Source: Atherinomorus stipes (taxonomy: Eukaryota > Chordata > Actinopteri > Atheriniformes > Atherinidae). From it: a stretch of DNA of 64,000 nt. Position numbers and translations under genes: made by a program. Where the stretch lies: contig JALJCO010013421.1 in assembly GCA_023101725.1 (NCBI GenBank), positions 116,539 to 180,538 on the forward strand. Reading direction: 5' to 3'. The stretch's first letter is position 1; each line of letters starts with the position of its first letter. The notes beneath the pieces were generated by a model, which was given only the letters and a program-made list of their open reading frames with translations, did no database searches and was not told the origin of the DNA. Below, piece after piece: positions 46,501 through 50,781 of the stretch.

Positions 46501-48983
46501 TTTTCTCTAAATGAGTTTTTTCTCTTACTCTGGGTCAAAAATCTCCACTTCAGCAGCACTTACAGAAACAAAGCTTTCAGGTTCTGCTCCTGACTGGATT
46601 CTTAAAGTTTTTCAGAAGGATTTTTGACATCTCATTCACAGCCTGATTTATAGAACATTTCAACCCAAAATATGCCAAAAAATGAGTTTTTTCTGGTTGA
46701 CAGTATATTCTAAATTGTGAATAAACCTGGAAAGTTTCATGGTGATACCAGCTAGTTACATTTTTTACCCTATTTTCCAGGAGTTTCTCACCTTAAAGAG
46801 AAAGTTCAGGATTTTTGACATAGGGCCTCATATACCAGTGAGCCAGGGTCCTACTTATCACTGGAGACAGTTTCAACATATTTCATCCCATTATTCTAGT
46901 TCCAGGAGGTCACCGATGCTAACGCTAGTGGAAGTCAATAGGAATCTGCTAGCCTGTCATTAAAACCAATCTTATTCAGCAATCTTATTTCTAACAGCTA
47001 ATGGTGTGTTTTGGAGCCTTTTCAATCAGGTTTTAGACCTCTGCACAGTACAGAAACAGCCCTTTTGAGGGTTTTTAATGATATTCTTTTAGCAGCAGAT
47101 TCTGGCAGCCATGTTGTTCTGGTCTTACTGGATTTGACTGCAGCTTTCGGCCACAATCGATCACACCACTCTGCTAACACGCCTGGAGCACTGGGTAGGC
47201 ATAAAAGGCGTGGCACTGGGAGTGGTTTAGATCATACCTCTCCGATAGGACATTTTCCGTCCGCTACGGTCAGTGCAAATCTCCCCCTGCTTTGTTATCC
47301 TGTGGTGTCCCCCAAGGGTCCATTCTGGGGCCTCTGCTCTTCTCCCTCTATCTGCTCCCCCTGGGGCAAATCTTCAGGAAACATAAGTGTTCATTCCATC
47401 TGTATGCCGACGACACTCAGGTCTACGTCCCGTTAAAACACAACAATCCCTCTGCATTAGCAGGTCTGCTAGCCTGTCTCGAGGATGTCAAAATCTGGAT
47501 GTCTCTCAACTTTCTACACTTTAATGAAAATAAAACCGAGGTCATCGTCTTCAACCCCACTGCTCTCAAGCCTTTATCTGCTGATCTAGGTTCTCTGTCC
47601 GGTCATCTACATACTGTGGTCACAAATCTTGGTGTCAGCTGGACAACTTTCTTCATCTCGATAAACAGATAAAAGCCACTGTTAAGGCCAGCTTTTTTCA
47701 TCTGAGGCGTTTAGCAAAGGCTAAACATTTTTTAGCCCGGTGCGACCTGGAGACAGTCATCCATGCTTTTATAACCAGCCGGATTGATTATTGCAATGCA
47801 CTCCTCTTTAGCGTATCTCAGAAACACCTGTCTCGCCTCCAGTTGGTCCAAAATGCTGCAGCACGGCTGCTGACGGACACCAGGAAGAGAGAGCACATCT
47901 CCCCCGTTCTGGCCTCTCTTCACTGGCTGCCTGTAACTTTTAGGGTTCAGTTTAAGATTCTTTTATGTCTTTAAATCTTTAAATGCCCTAGCCCCCTCCT
48001 ATCTCGCAGAGCTTCTCCATCCTCATGTTCCCACTCGCACTCTTCGGTCAGCTGAGTTGCTGCTGTTGGATGTACCAAGGTCTCGATGGAAGATGTGGGG
48101 GGGATAGAGCATTTTCTGTGGCAGGCCCAAAGTCGTGGAACTCGCTGCCATTGCACATCAGACAGGCCTCGTCTCTGGCAGTTTTTAAATCCCTTCTTAA
48201 AACTCATCTGTTTGCCCTGGCGTTCCACCCTTCATGAGCCATTTTTTTCTAATTGTCTGCTGTTTAAAGTCTTATTTTTTCTGATATTTATACTGTTTTT
48301 ACTGTTCATTGTGTTGATTTGTTTTTATGTCTAATATTTGTTTTAATGTTCTCACTGTGAGATTCAATTTCTGTTTTACTTCTGTTCAGCGCTTTATCGG
48401 TAGCTGCTGTGTTTAAAGCGCTATACAAATAAAGTTGACTTGACTTGACTTGTTAACACGGCATTTACACAGATAGACTAAAGTTATAAATGATTTGCCT
48501 CGGATGTTCTGCGGAGTGGATAAGATTGTTATTAATGACAGGCTAGCAGATTCCCATCGACTCACACTAGCATTAGCATCAGCAACCTCCTGGAACTAGA
48601 ATAACGGGATGAAATATGCTGAAACCGACTCCAGTAATCAGGAGCATCCTGGCTCACTCGTAAATGAGGCCCTATGTGAAAAATGCTGAACTTGCCCTTT
48701 AAAGATCGTCTGGCTCTGCTTACCAACAACATGTCTGAGAGTGAAAGCAGGTGTTAAGCCTTCCTCCTCTTTCTCCAGTGCTGACGGTGCGACTGCCAGC
48801 AGCAGAGCCTCCTCCTCCCCCTCGGCTCCCCCAGCCCTCCTCTGCCTCCTCCTGGCTGCAGCGGTGGCTCTGCTGGCCGGCCTCATCTGCGTCGTCATGG
48901 AGCCGCCGTGTCACCGCAGCAACCGGATGTCACCGAGCCTCCACCTCGCGCTCAGATACGTCAATGGGCCCCCACCTACCTGA
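16763..48983 (+). CDS. syne2: Nesprin (KASH-domain) C-terminal gene, nesprin-2-like, 12 spliced exons
   Basis: Nesprins anchor in the outer nuclear membrane and bind SUN proteins in the perinuclear space, linking nucleus to cytoskeleton (family knowledge). Exons read here: 16763-16977 (exon begins 16741), 20780-20927, 22587-22769, 22859-22993, 23058-23252, 23739-23850, 23926-24120, 28418-28518, 31362-31601, 37558-37716, 37826-37881, 48779-48983. All introns are GT-AG and all phases agree, giving 647 aa. Order: acidic N-terminus (1-72), two spectrin repeats (about 75-180 and 183-292), LEWD linker (293-395), low-complexity region (395-580), membrane segment (about 599-620), 27-residue lumenal tail ending GPPPT. 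RRWMLW in exon 2 and the LEWD-x-GD/IG-x-S-SH pattern in exon 7 resemble nesprin-2 more than nesprin-1, from memory; the a/b paralogue is not resolved. Either a short KASH isoform starting at 16763 or the end of a giant gene that begins outside the window. Confidence 0.8.
16978..17784. other. Intron 1 start, no element recognised
   Basis: Unique intronic sequence with an A-rich tract (17190-17220) and a C run (17346-17356). The minus-strand open frames have no support. Confidence 0.5.
17785..18136 (+). mobile_element. TTAA-flanked inverted-repeat element T, copy 1
   Basis: A non-autonomous DNA element bounded by TTAA. The left end is TTAAAGGTGCACCGTGTAAC and the right end is its imperfect inverse, GTTACACGCTGTCCCTTTAA. 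It has no coding capacity. A second copy lies at 46012-46315. TTAA targets are typical of piggyBac-type transposases (family knowledge). Confidence 0.8.
18137..18417. other. Intronic spacer
   Basis: No feature recognised before the 40-bp array. Confidence 0.4.
18418..20165 (-). repeat. Minisatellite B, 40-bp unit, array 2 (about 44 copies), inverted
   Basis: On the + strand the unit is CTAGAATCTGATAGGCTACC plus ACCATCATGTGATACAGAAG, the reverse complement of array 1. Units are more variable than in array 1 (AGCACAGAAA, GATATAGAAA, TCCATCATGAG), with one 49-bp unit carrying an A-run near 18562. It lies in the first nesprin intron. Confidence 0.97.
20166..20250 (+). repeat. Shared flank of the 40-bp satellite, copy 2
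   Basis: Reads AAAAAGTATCAAATCTGATA, CTTTGTCTTGCTGGTATCC and CAGGGTAGCAATATATCTCC, clearly related to 58755-58840 and to the reverse complement of 2165-2235. Confidence 0.6.
20251..20779. other. Intronic sequence before exon 2
   Basis: No element recognised; the small open frames at 20507-20748 lack splice context. Confidence 0.5.
20780..20927 (+). CDS. syne2: syne2-like exon 2, start of first spectrin repeat
   Basis: The acceptor is TTTTAACTGCAG. The exon encodes [11 protein letters not shown], then EAWLQLAEQ and AKEELRRFE, the first helices of a spectrin repeat with the diagnostic Trp residues. It corresponds to the nesprin-1/2 exon that has an ALW/MLW motif and AKEELKKFE (recalled). The donor taken is GAG|GTGTGG, giving FE-RLRCEAG, which fits the family spacing. 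A stronger-looking donor GTGAGA lies 5 bp further and, with an alternative acceptor 2 bp into the next exon, would give FEVWLRCEAG in the same frame. Confidence 0.9.
20928..21487. other. Intronic sequence after exon 2
   Basis: Unique sequence up to the 21-bp minisatellite; nothing recognised. Confidence 0.5.
21488..22342 (+). repeat. Minisatellite, about 21-bp unit (about 40 copies)
   Basis: The unit is AGTAAACATGTTTATTTCTGC with GTT/GTG/CAG variation and occasional loss of the ACATG core. ACATGT and AAACATGTTT are palindromic. Because 21 is a multiple of 3, long open frames run on both strands (for example repeats of VNMFISA); these are not genes. It lies 245 bp before exon 3. Confidence 0.96.
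22476..22502 (+). repeat. (CTGGTT)n microsatellite
   Basis: About 4.5 units of CTGGTT, intronic, 85 bp before exon 3. Confidence 0.9.
22587..22769 (+). CDS. syne2: syne2-like exon 3, first spectrin repeat continued
   Basis: It is 183 bp, phase 0 to 0, with acceptor GTGCTCATCCAG and donor CAG|GTCCTG. It encodes [18 protein letters not shown], then [23 protein letters not shown], helices B and C of the spectrin repeat with the conserved RW-D pair. The exon ends at the repeat boundary. Just upstream lie a (CTGGTT)n run at about 22476-22502 and the 21-bp minisatellite, so this exon sits about 240 bp from a large tandem array. Confidence 0.92.
22859..22993 (+). CDS. syne2: syne2-like exon 4, start of second spectrin repeat
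   Basis: It is 135 bp, phase 0 to 0. The acceptor follows a (TC)n tract (TCTCTCTCTTTCAG) and the donor is CAG|GTGTGT. It encodes [19 protein letters not shown] and [17 protein letters not shown], helix A and loop of the second repeat with Trp in the usual places. The intron before it is only 89 bp. Confidence 0.93.
23058..23252 (+). CDS. syne2: syne2-like exon 5, end of second spectrin repeat
   Basis: It is 195 bp, phase 0 to 0, after a 64-bp intron. It encodes [20 protein letters not shown], then [13 protein letters not shown] and [20 protein letters not shown], helices B and C. The QRSEPADA segment matches the QKSEPLDA segment of mammalian nesprin-1/2 (recalled). The donor is CTG|GTACAC, a weak but acceptable consensus. 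Confidence 0.93.
23253..23738. other. AT-rich intron 5
   Basis: A/T-rich, with AATAATT-like runs and no element recognised; ends in the exon 6 acceptor. Confidence 0.6.
23739..23850 (+). CDS. syne2: syne2-like exon 6, acidic linker
   Basis: It is 112 bp, phase 0 to 1, with acceptor CCTCTTCCTCCAG and donor AAAG|GTAAAT. It encodes [15 protein letters not shown] followed by an acidic stretch with EEDG. It lies in the position of the acidic linker that follows the spectrin repeat in nesprin-1/2. Confidence 0.88.
23926..24120 (+). CDS. syne2: syne2-like exon 7, proline-rich linker with LEWD motif
   Basis: It is 195 bp, phase 1 to 1, with acceptor TATTTTCCTCCAG and donor ACAG|GTAAGC. It encodes a Pro/Ser-rich stretch (PPPPSPSSP), then [19 protein letters not shown] and SSYFS. 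The LEWD core with a following G-S-SH-acidic-YxS pattern resembles human nesprin-2 more than nesprin-1 (recalled), the main reason for the syne2 call. Confidence 0.87.
24240..25218 (-). mobile_element. Tc1-like element, family 3, minus strand, decayed
   Basis: The minus strand encodes [60 protein letters not shown] and downstream DDE-domain remnants in shifting frames. The 3' end is near TACACTAT at 24241 on the + strand. The 5' end breaks near 25218, after the segment with the ATTTAGGAGGAAATTTCACC motif, so the left inverted repeat is missing. Several stops and frameshifts make it inactive. Confidence 0.88.
25425..25625 (+). mobile_element. LINE reverse transcriptase fragment
   Basis: Encodes [20 protein letters not shown], then [18 protein letters not shown]: the VPQGS motif and the YADD catalytic motif of a non-LTR reverse transcriptase. 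It closely matches 47250-47450, so it is the same LINE family. Both ends are truncated and G in LGP is changed to E. Confidence 0.88.
25626..26602. other. Intronic sequence with possible short DNA-element pieces
   Basis: ATGTAAACTCTTAATTCTGA near 25767 and ATGTAAACCTTAATTCGGAA near 26998 look like related element ends, but their boundaries are unclear. No coding signal; the open frame at 26405-26596 has no domain. Confidence 0.35.
26603..26919. mobile_element. Palindromic fold-back element P, copy 1
   Basis: The ends are inverted copies: GTATTTACTAGGACTGGGAA at the left and CCCAGCCCTAGTAAATAC at the right, and complementarity continues inward (TACACTGAAATGTCATATTT against ATATTTCAGTGTATC; TCTATTTTACTGATGAAAT against GTAAAATAGATC). 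The inner part repeats GAAATCTCGCAAGATTTCG. It has no ORF. Copy 2 is at 44035-44330. Confidence 0.78.
26920..27334. other. AT-rich intronic sequence
   Basis: A/T-rich with a mixed T-run and A-run near 27288-27315; nothing else recognised. Confidence 0.4.
27335..27835 (+). repeat. CACGTC-rich minisatellite (15-16 bp units)
   Basis: Units such as CAAGTCACGTCTGCAGCGC, combined into higher-order blocks that include ATGACGTGCTGCAGCGTTAC (three occurrences). CpG-dense, with roughly thirty CACGTC or GACGTG cores. Open frames repeating [11 protein letters not shown] are composition effects. Confidence 0.93.
28418..28518 (+). CDS. syne2: syne2-like exon 8
   Basis: It is 101 bp, phase 1 to 0, with acceptor TTTTCTCTGACTGCAG and donor CTG|GTGAGT. 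It encodes [19 protein letters not shown] followed by an acidic Ser/Asp/Thr stretch. It has no domain of its own; support is the strong splice sites and exact phase fit to exons 7 and 9. It lies about 580 bp after the CACGTC-rich minisatellite. Confidence 0.75.
28519..29409. other. Intron 8 start, no firm feature
   Basis: A possible exon at 28744 (after CTTTGACCCAG, encoding [14 protein letters not shown]) runs to a stop without a good donor and was not accepted. The rest is unique. Confidence 0.4.
29410..29960. mobile_element. Clustered partial copies of dispersed element D
   Basis: It repeats the motifs GATGTTTGATATTGGCTTTTT, CTCTTAATTTGCAATATC and GACAACTCTGAGGTCGTATC in both orientations, so at least two partial copies of the 5700-6060 family lie head to head or nested. 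No coding capacity. Confidence 0.55.
30211..31099 (-). mobile_element. Internally decayed Tc1/mariner element, family 1, copy 2
   Basis: Bounded by CACTGCCCGGCCCAAAAAAA and TTTTTTGGCCAGGCAGTG, with TA on both sides. The minus strand matches 11531-12267 over the broken transposase (for example CCATGTGGAAAGACAC and GAACCCCATTGAGAATC on the minus strand). At 0.89 kb it keeps more of the interior than copy 1. It is inactive. Confidence 0.87.
31362..31601 (+). CDS. syne2: syne2-like exon 9
   Basis: It is 240 bp, phase 0 to 0, with acceptor GTTACTCTGCAG and donor AAG|GTGGGT. It encodes [19 protein letters not shown] and a polar linker containing [11 protein letters not shown] and [11 protein letters not shown]. 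No heptad pattern or spectrin-repeat Trp spacing is seen. The reverse strand is also open across the exon, but only the + strand has matching splice sites and phase. Confidence 0.75.
31602..32252. other. Intron 9 start
   Basis: Unique sequence apart from the candidate micro-exon at 31974-32003. The minus-strand open frames overlapping exon 9 are shadows. Confidence 0.5.
31974..32003 (+). CDS. Candidate 30-bp micro-exon of the syne2-like gene
   Basis: A good acceptor (CTCTCTGAATCCTCCAG) precedes ten codons, [10 protein letters not shown], and a moderate donor GAT|GTGCGT. Phase is 0 to 0, so it could be included or skipped between exons 9 and 10 without frame change. A second possible donor 16 bp further (GTACGT) would break phase with exon 10. 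It is inferred from sequence signals only. Confidence 0.3.
32769..33177. mobile_element. hAT-type non-autonomous element H, copy 1
   Basis: Ends are TAGGGATGTATATCG and GTATACATCCCTA, inverted. It is flanked on both sides by GTCAGAAT, a perfect 8-bp direct repeat as expected of hAT transposition, which is a satellite A sequence. It is rich in TATCGATA motifs, with no ORF. Length 409 bp. Confidence 0.88.
33826..34233. mobile_element. hAT-type non-autonomous element H, copy 2
   Basis: Nearly identical to copy 1 (small changes near GATGATGTTGAAGAAG and AAAGATGGGTG), with the same GTCAGAAT duplication and same neighbouring units. This fits duplication of a block that already held the insertion rather than a second independent insertion. 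Confidence 0.88.
34870..36306. other. Intron 9 unique sequence
   Basis: About 1.4 kb without recognised repeats or exons; normal composition. The short open frames near 35035-35525 have no support. Confidence 0.5.
36307..37433 (+). repeat. Pyrimidine-rich minisatellite (TTCGTCTC-type) with 435-bp higher-order repeat
   Basis: Built from CTTCGTCTCCGCTTCGTTGC-like modules, strongly T/C on the + strand and G/A on the other. The block beginning near 36612 recurs near 37047 with small changes (an extra CGTTTCTGCTT). Open frames in several phases on both strands ([18 protein letters not shown]) result from low stop-codon frequency. Confidence 0.93.
37558..37716 (+). CDS. syne2: syne2-like exon 10
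   Basis: It is 159 bp, phase 0 to 0, with acceptor TTGGTTTCACAG and donor CAG|GTGTGT. It encodes [17 protein letters not shown], a Ser/Pro stretch and [17 protein letters not shown]. It starts about 125 bp after the TC-rich minisatellite ends. No domain is recognised. Confidence 0.72.
37826..37881 (+). CDS. syne2: syne2-like exon 11, acidic Cys pair exon
   Basis: It is 56 bp, phase 0 to 2, with acceptor GTGTTGTTCAG and donor GGAG|GTGAGA. It encodes [18 protein letters not shown]. Phase 2 is completed by the T that opens the KASH exon (AG+T = Ser). The following intron is 10.9 kb. Confidence 0.75.
37882..38043. other. Start of the last intron
   Basis: Unique; nothing recognised. Confidence 0.4.
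38044..38290 (+). mobile_element. Tc1-like element, family 3, 5' end fragment
   Basis: Starts with ATTGCCAAAAGTATTTGCTC (near 38060) and includes TTTCCTCCTAAATATTCCAC, which is the reverse complement of 25160-25190 in the decayed minus-strand copy. It stops before the transposase core. A solo end, inactive. Confidence 0.75.
38291..38677. other. Intronic sequence, nothing recognised
   Basis: AT-rich, no gene or element boundaries seen. Confidence 0.4.
38678..39930 (+). repeat. Minisatellite, 31-bp unit (about 40 copies)
   Basis: The unit is ACAGACCTCTGACATTTACT plus CTCCATGAGGG. Two main variants, CATGAGGG and CATGTGGG, form long blocks (GAGGG at both ends, GTGGG in the middle), suggesting expansion from the inside. 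Confidence 0.97.
39931..41639. other. Intronic sequence with one small inverted-repeat element
   Basis: At about 40208-40318 GGGGGGATGGCAG faces TGCCATCCCC, a likely short non-autonomous DNA element. The rest has no recognised gene or repeat. Confidence 0.45.
41640..43185 (+). mobile_element. Tc1-like element, family 3, plus strand, rearranged
   Basis: 41640-42041 encodes [40 protein letters not shown] and, in other frames, the [13 protein letters not shown] region. 42700-43185 encodes [40 protein letters not shown] and the 3' end with GGCAATATAGTGTA. The two parts are separated by an inserted element (42042-42574) and an inverted scrap of the same Tc1 (42583-42660). It is inactive. Confidence 0.85.
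42042..42574. mobile_element. Candidate inverted-repeat element inside the Tc1 fossil
   Basis: The left end GGCCCCCGTTTATG and the right end CATAAATGGGCC are imperfect inverted repeats, and GGCGACATCC inside the left arm matches GGACGTCGCC inside the right. It is AT/GC mixed, with no coding domain. A Harbinger-type origin is possible but unproven. Confidence 0.5.
43186..44034. other. Intronic sequence with poly-T tract
   Basis: Contains T(20+) at about 43945-43965; no recognised element or exon. Confidence 0.4.
44035..44330. mobile_element. Palindromic fold-back element P, copy 2
   Basis: Starts CTAGGGCTGGGAAAAAATAT and ends ATATTTTTCCCAGCCCTA. It has the same inner motifs as copy 1 (TACACTGAAA, AAATCTCGTGAGATTTCA, GTAAAATAGATA). 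No ORF. Confidence 0.8.
44331..45068. other. Intronic sequence with a possible short element
   Basis: GCTACGTTTACATGGACA near 44595 resembles an end of a fish short DNA element, with no clear partner. Nothing else recognised. Confidence 0.35.
45069..45340 (+). repeat. Minisatellite, 47-bp unit (5-6 copies)
   Basis: The unit is AGTGACGAGGAACCGAGCGT, TACTCTGATGCTGCGTTCAG, GTGCATC. One unit is interrupted by a G-rich insert (AAGGGGGGGAGGGGGGGGG) near 45158. Confidence 0.93.
45341..46011. other. Intronic sequence
   Basis: A T-rich open frame at 45636-45827 is composition-driven; nothing recognised. Confidence 0.4.
46012..46315 (+). mobile_element. TTAA-flanked inverted-repeat element T, copy 2
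   Basis: Bounded by TTAA at both ends, with TTAAAGGTGCACCGTGTAAC at the left. Matches 17785-18136 through CATCAGCCTCATGTCAGTAA and GGCTCCATGACGTCACGATC, but lacks about 45 bp near the right end (the part with GGTGGTCTGTGGGAGG). Confidence 0.8.
46316..46791. other. Intronic sequence
   Basis: No gene or element recognised. Confidence 0.4.
46792..48704. mobile_element. Fold-back DNA element with long inverted arms, interrupted by a LINE
   Basis: The left arm (46792 to about 46976) and right arm (about 48521-48704) are inverted copies about 180 bp long: CTTAAAGAGAAAGTTCAGGA at the left against the reverse of AACTTGCCCTTTAAAG at the right, then shared ATAGGGCCTCAT, TTCATCCC-TTATTCTAGTTCC and CTGCTAGCCTGTCATTA. 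The LINE fills the space between. The right arm ends 74 bp before the KASH exon. Confidence 0.82.
46985..48455 (+). mobile_element. L2/Rex1-type LINE, 5'-truncated
   Basis: Non-LTR retrotransposon. Reverse transcriptase motifs across frameshifts: [27 protein letters not shown] (where FDT-DH should follow), [34 protein letters not shown] with the catalytic [20 protein letters not shown], then [23 protein letters not shown] and [14 protein letters not shown]. It ends in AAAGCGCTATACAAATAAAG followed by tandem TTGAC units at 48436-48455. The endonuclease is missing. At least two frameshifts and an in-frame stop make it dead, though much of the sequence is well kept. Confidence 0.9.
48779..48983 (+). 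CDS. syne2: syne2-like terminal exon: KASH membrane anchor and tail
   Basis: The acceptor is a long pyrimidine tract, CCTCCTCTTTCTCCAG, entered in phase 2. It encodes a Ser-rich lead, a hydrophobic segment of about 22 residues (from [11 protein letters not shown] to LIC-VV), then 27 lumenal residues ending [10 protein letters not shown] and TGA. GPPPT is the SUN-binding end of KASH domains. A Cys lies 23 residues before the final Thr, the place of the Cys that pairs with SUN in nesprin-1/2. The usual acidic stretch before that Cys and the NNFARSF stretch after it are not kept. The stop codon lies in the first unit of a 45-bp minisatellite. Confidence 0.93.
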
Positions 48984-49294
48984 GGACGGGGCGGACTCTG
49001 GACTCCTGGTCCTAGAACCAGCTGCTGAGGACGGGGCGGACTCTGGACTCCTGGTCCTAGAACCAGCTGCTGAGGACGGGGCGGACTCTGGACTCCTGGT
49101 CCTAGAACCAGCTGCTGAGGACGGGGCGGACTCTGGACTCCTGGTCCTGGAACCAGCTGCTGAGGACGGGGCGGAGTCTGGACTCCTGGTCCTGGAACCA
49201 GCTGCTGAGGACGGGGCGGAGTCTGGACTCCTGGTCCTGGAACCAGCTGCTGAGGACGGGGCGGAGTCTGGACTCCTGGTCCTGGAACCAGCTG
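48980..49294 (+). repeat. Minisatellite, 45-bp unit, 7 copies, beginning in the KASH stop codon
   Basis: The unit is CTGAGGACGGGGCGGACTCT, GGACTCCTGGTCCTAGAACC, AGCTG. The first unit starts at the last base of the codon before the stop, so TGA at 48981-48983 is its bases 2-4. Because 45 is a multiple of 3, the +1 frame stays open with unit [15 protein letters not shown], and the minus strand is also open. Neither is likely to be translated. Confidence 0.96.
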
Positions 49295-49451
49295 CTGCTC
49301 CGGCTTCTGTTTCAGAGTTTAAAGCTGAACTGAACTTTCTCCTTCTTCTCTTTTGTTGTTTCATGTTCTGCTTTCTTATTTAGATTAAAACGCCGACTGG
49401 ACGCAAACATTTCATGACGGAGGAAACGTGCTGAGCTGGAGGCAGGACTGG

Positions 49452-49457
49452 AATAAA
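49452..49457 (+). promoter_or_regulatory. Candidate proximal polyadenylation signal AATAAA
   Basis: A canonical hexamer 469 bp after the KASH stop, followed within 40 bp by a T/G-rich stretch (AGTAGTTTGTAG). It could define a short 3' UTR. Confidence 0.5.
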
Positions 49458-50236
49458 GGTTAATCTGTTAAAGCAGCAGTAGTTTGTAGCTCCGGAGAGG
49501 GAAAAAGTGCAGAAACCTGACGAAGCTTAAAGCTTTAACCAGATTTTTAGCTTTAATAACGAATATTTCCGTCTTTTCTTCACATCCTGGTGCTAAAACA
49601 TGTTTTTCCCAGAAGTTTGACTCTCTGGGTTCATGTCTTTGACTGATTCGTCACCTTCATGACCTCAAACTGTCCATCATGCTAATTATGCTAAAGCTAA
49701 TGTGTCCAAATCTACATTTTGTTGTACATATTTATCTCCTGCCTTGTTGCAGCGTCATGGCGCTTGTTATAGTTGTTAGGAAGCCGCGGTGCATCGACGG
49801 GGACGACATCTGCGACATCTACGTTTCCGTCCCCGCTGGTCTCAGATCAGCTGTCAGATGCAGAGGAAATTCGTTCCCGTCCATGTCGGTGAAAATGACC
49901 TTTTTTTTTTGCTTTGGTGTGAAACCGACTCTTATTTTGACTGAAAACCGTCCACCTGGGTAGACTTGAGCTTATCGGGACTGAAGGACGAGTTTCTGTT
50001 TGTTGCTTAGATTCGGATGTTTGTTGAAGTTTTCTCAGGGAAGATTCGGGTTCCCCGTGAAGAGAAACTTAATCCTTTTAGAAGTCTGAAGAGGCTTTAA
50101 AGAAGAAAACTGAACGGGGACCAGCCAACTGCCATCCTGAACATTTCTTTTTATTTAGATGTTTTTTCGTAATCATGATAAAAATCGATGTCACATCTAC
50201 TGAAACGCTCTTGCTTTTGTACACATGATAGTGGGA

Positions 50237-50242
50237 AATAAA
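50237..50242 (+). promoter_or_regulatory. Candidate distal polyadenylation signal AATAAA
   Basis: A canonical hexamer in GGGAAATAAAAGTGTTT, followed by TTTGGTCTGTTTTATGTTG, a typical T/G-rich downstream element. It is the better-looking poly(A) site, about 1.25 kb after the stop. Confidence 0.55.
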
Positions 50243-50496
50243 AGTGTTTAACACATCAGATTTGGTCTGTTTTATGTTGCTAAAGGATGAGTTGGAGGAG
50301 AAGCATTGAAGAGGGGAGACCTACGAGTTTGGTTTCTGTTAAACTATTAAAACTGAAATCTGCATTCACATTCTGGGGAATCTAAAAAATCTAAAACACT
50401 GGAAGTTTAAGCAAAATATATTAAGATGAAAGGTGAAAAAAGATTAAAATCTGTTTAAAATAAAAAAATAAAGATTAGATAATATGAAATGCAGTA
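50243..50496. other. Spacer between the nesprin 3' end and the hAT element
   Basis: AT-rich; nothing recognised. Confidence 0.5.
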
Positions 50497-50781
50497 GTAT
50501 ACAATAGAGCCCGACCGATATATCGGGCCGATTTTGGCGTCTGGCTAATTAATCGGCATCGGCCAAAATGTGGCCGATATGAAAATTCTAGTTTTGCTTC
50601 AAACGGCAAAAAGAAACTTCTGCTGCGCGTTTCTGCTCTCCCCCCTCCCTTCCTGAGAGCTGCTCGTGCTGCTCCTTGCCTCCTCCCCCTCCCCTTACAG
50701 AGAGCAGCGCTTTCTCTGCCCCCCCTCCCTACTCCCCCTCCTACACACACGGGCTAACCAGGCAGAGAGGAGAGCAAACCG

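Larger units (their letters stand above)
48984..50242 (+). other. Probable 3' UTR of the syne2-like gene
   Basis: It lies between the KASH stop and the second polyadenylation hexamer. It opens with the 45-bp minisatellite (to 49294), then holds moderately AT-rich unique sequence. An open frame at 49679-49963 has no recognisable domain and is not called as a gene. Confidence 0.6.

Noticed and set aside
16763..48983. Calling the gene nesprin-1, nesprin-3 or nesprin-4 instead
   Set aside because: Nesprin-3 lacks the LEWD linker as I recall it, and nesprin-4 has a much shorter protein. Nesprin-1 remains possible, but the MLW motif and the sequence after LEWD fit nesprin-2 better.
48930..49364. 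Minus-strand open frame with repeated AGSRTRSPDSAPSSA
   Set aside because: Antisense of the 45-bp minisatellite following the KASH stop; no start or splice context.
49679..49963. 94-codon open frame in the 3' UTR region
   Set aside because: No domain, no Kozak support, and it lies between the two candidate poly(A) signals of the nesprin gene.
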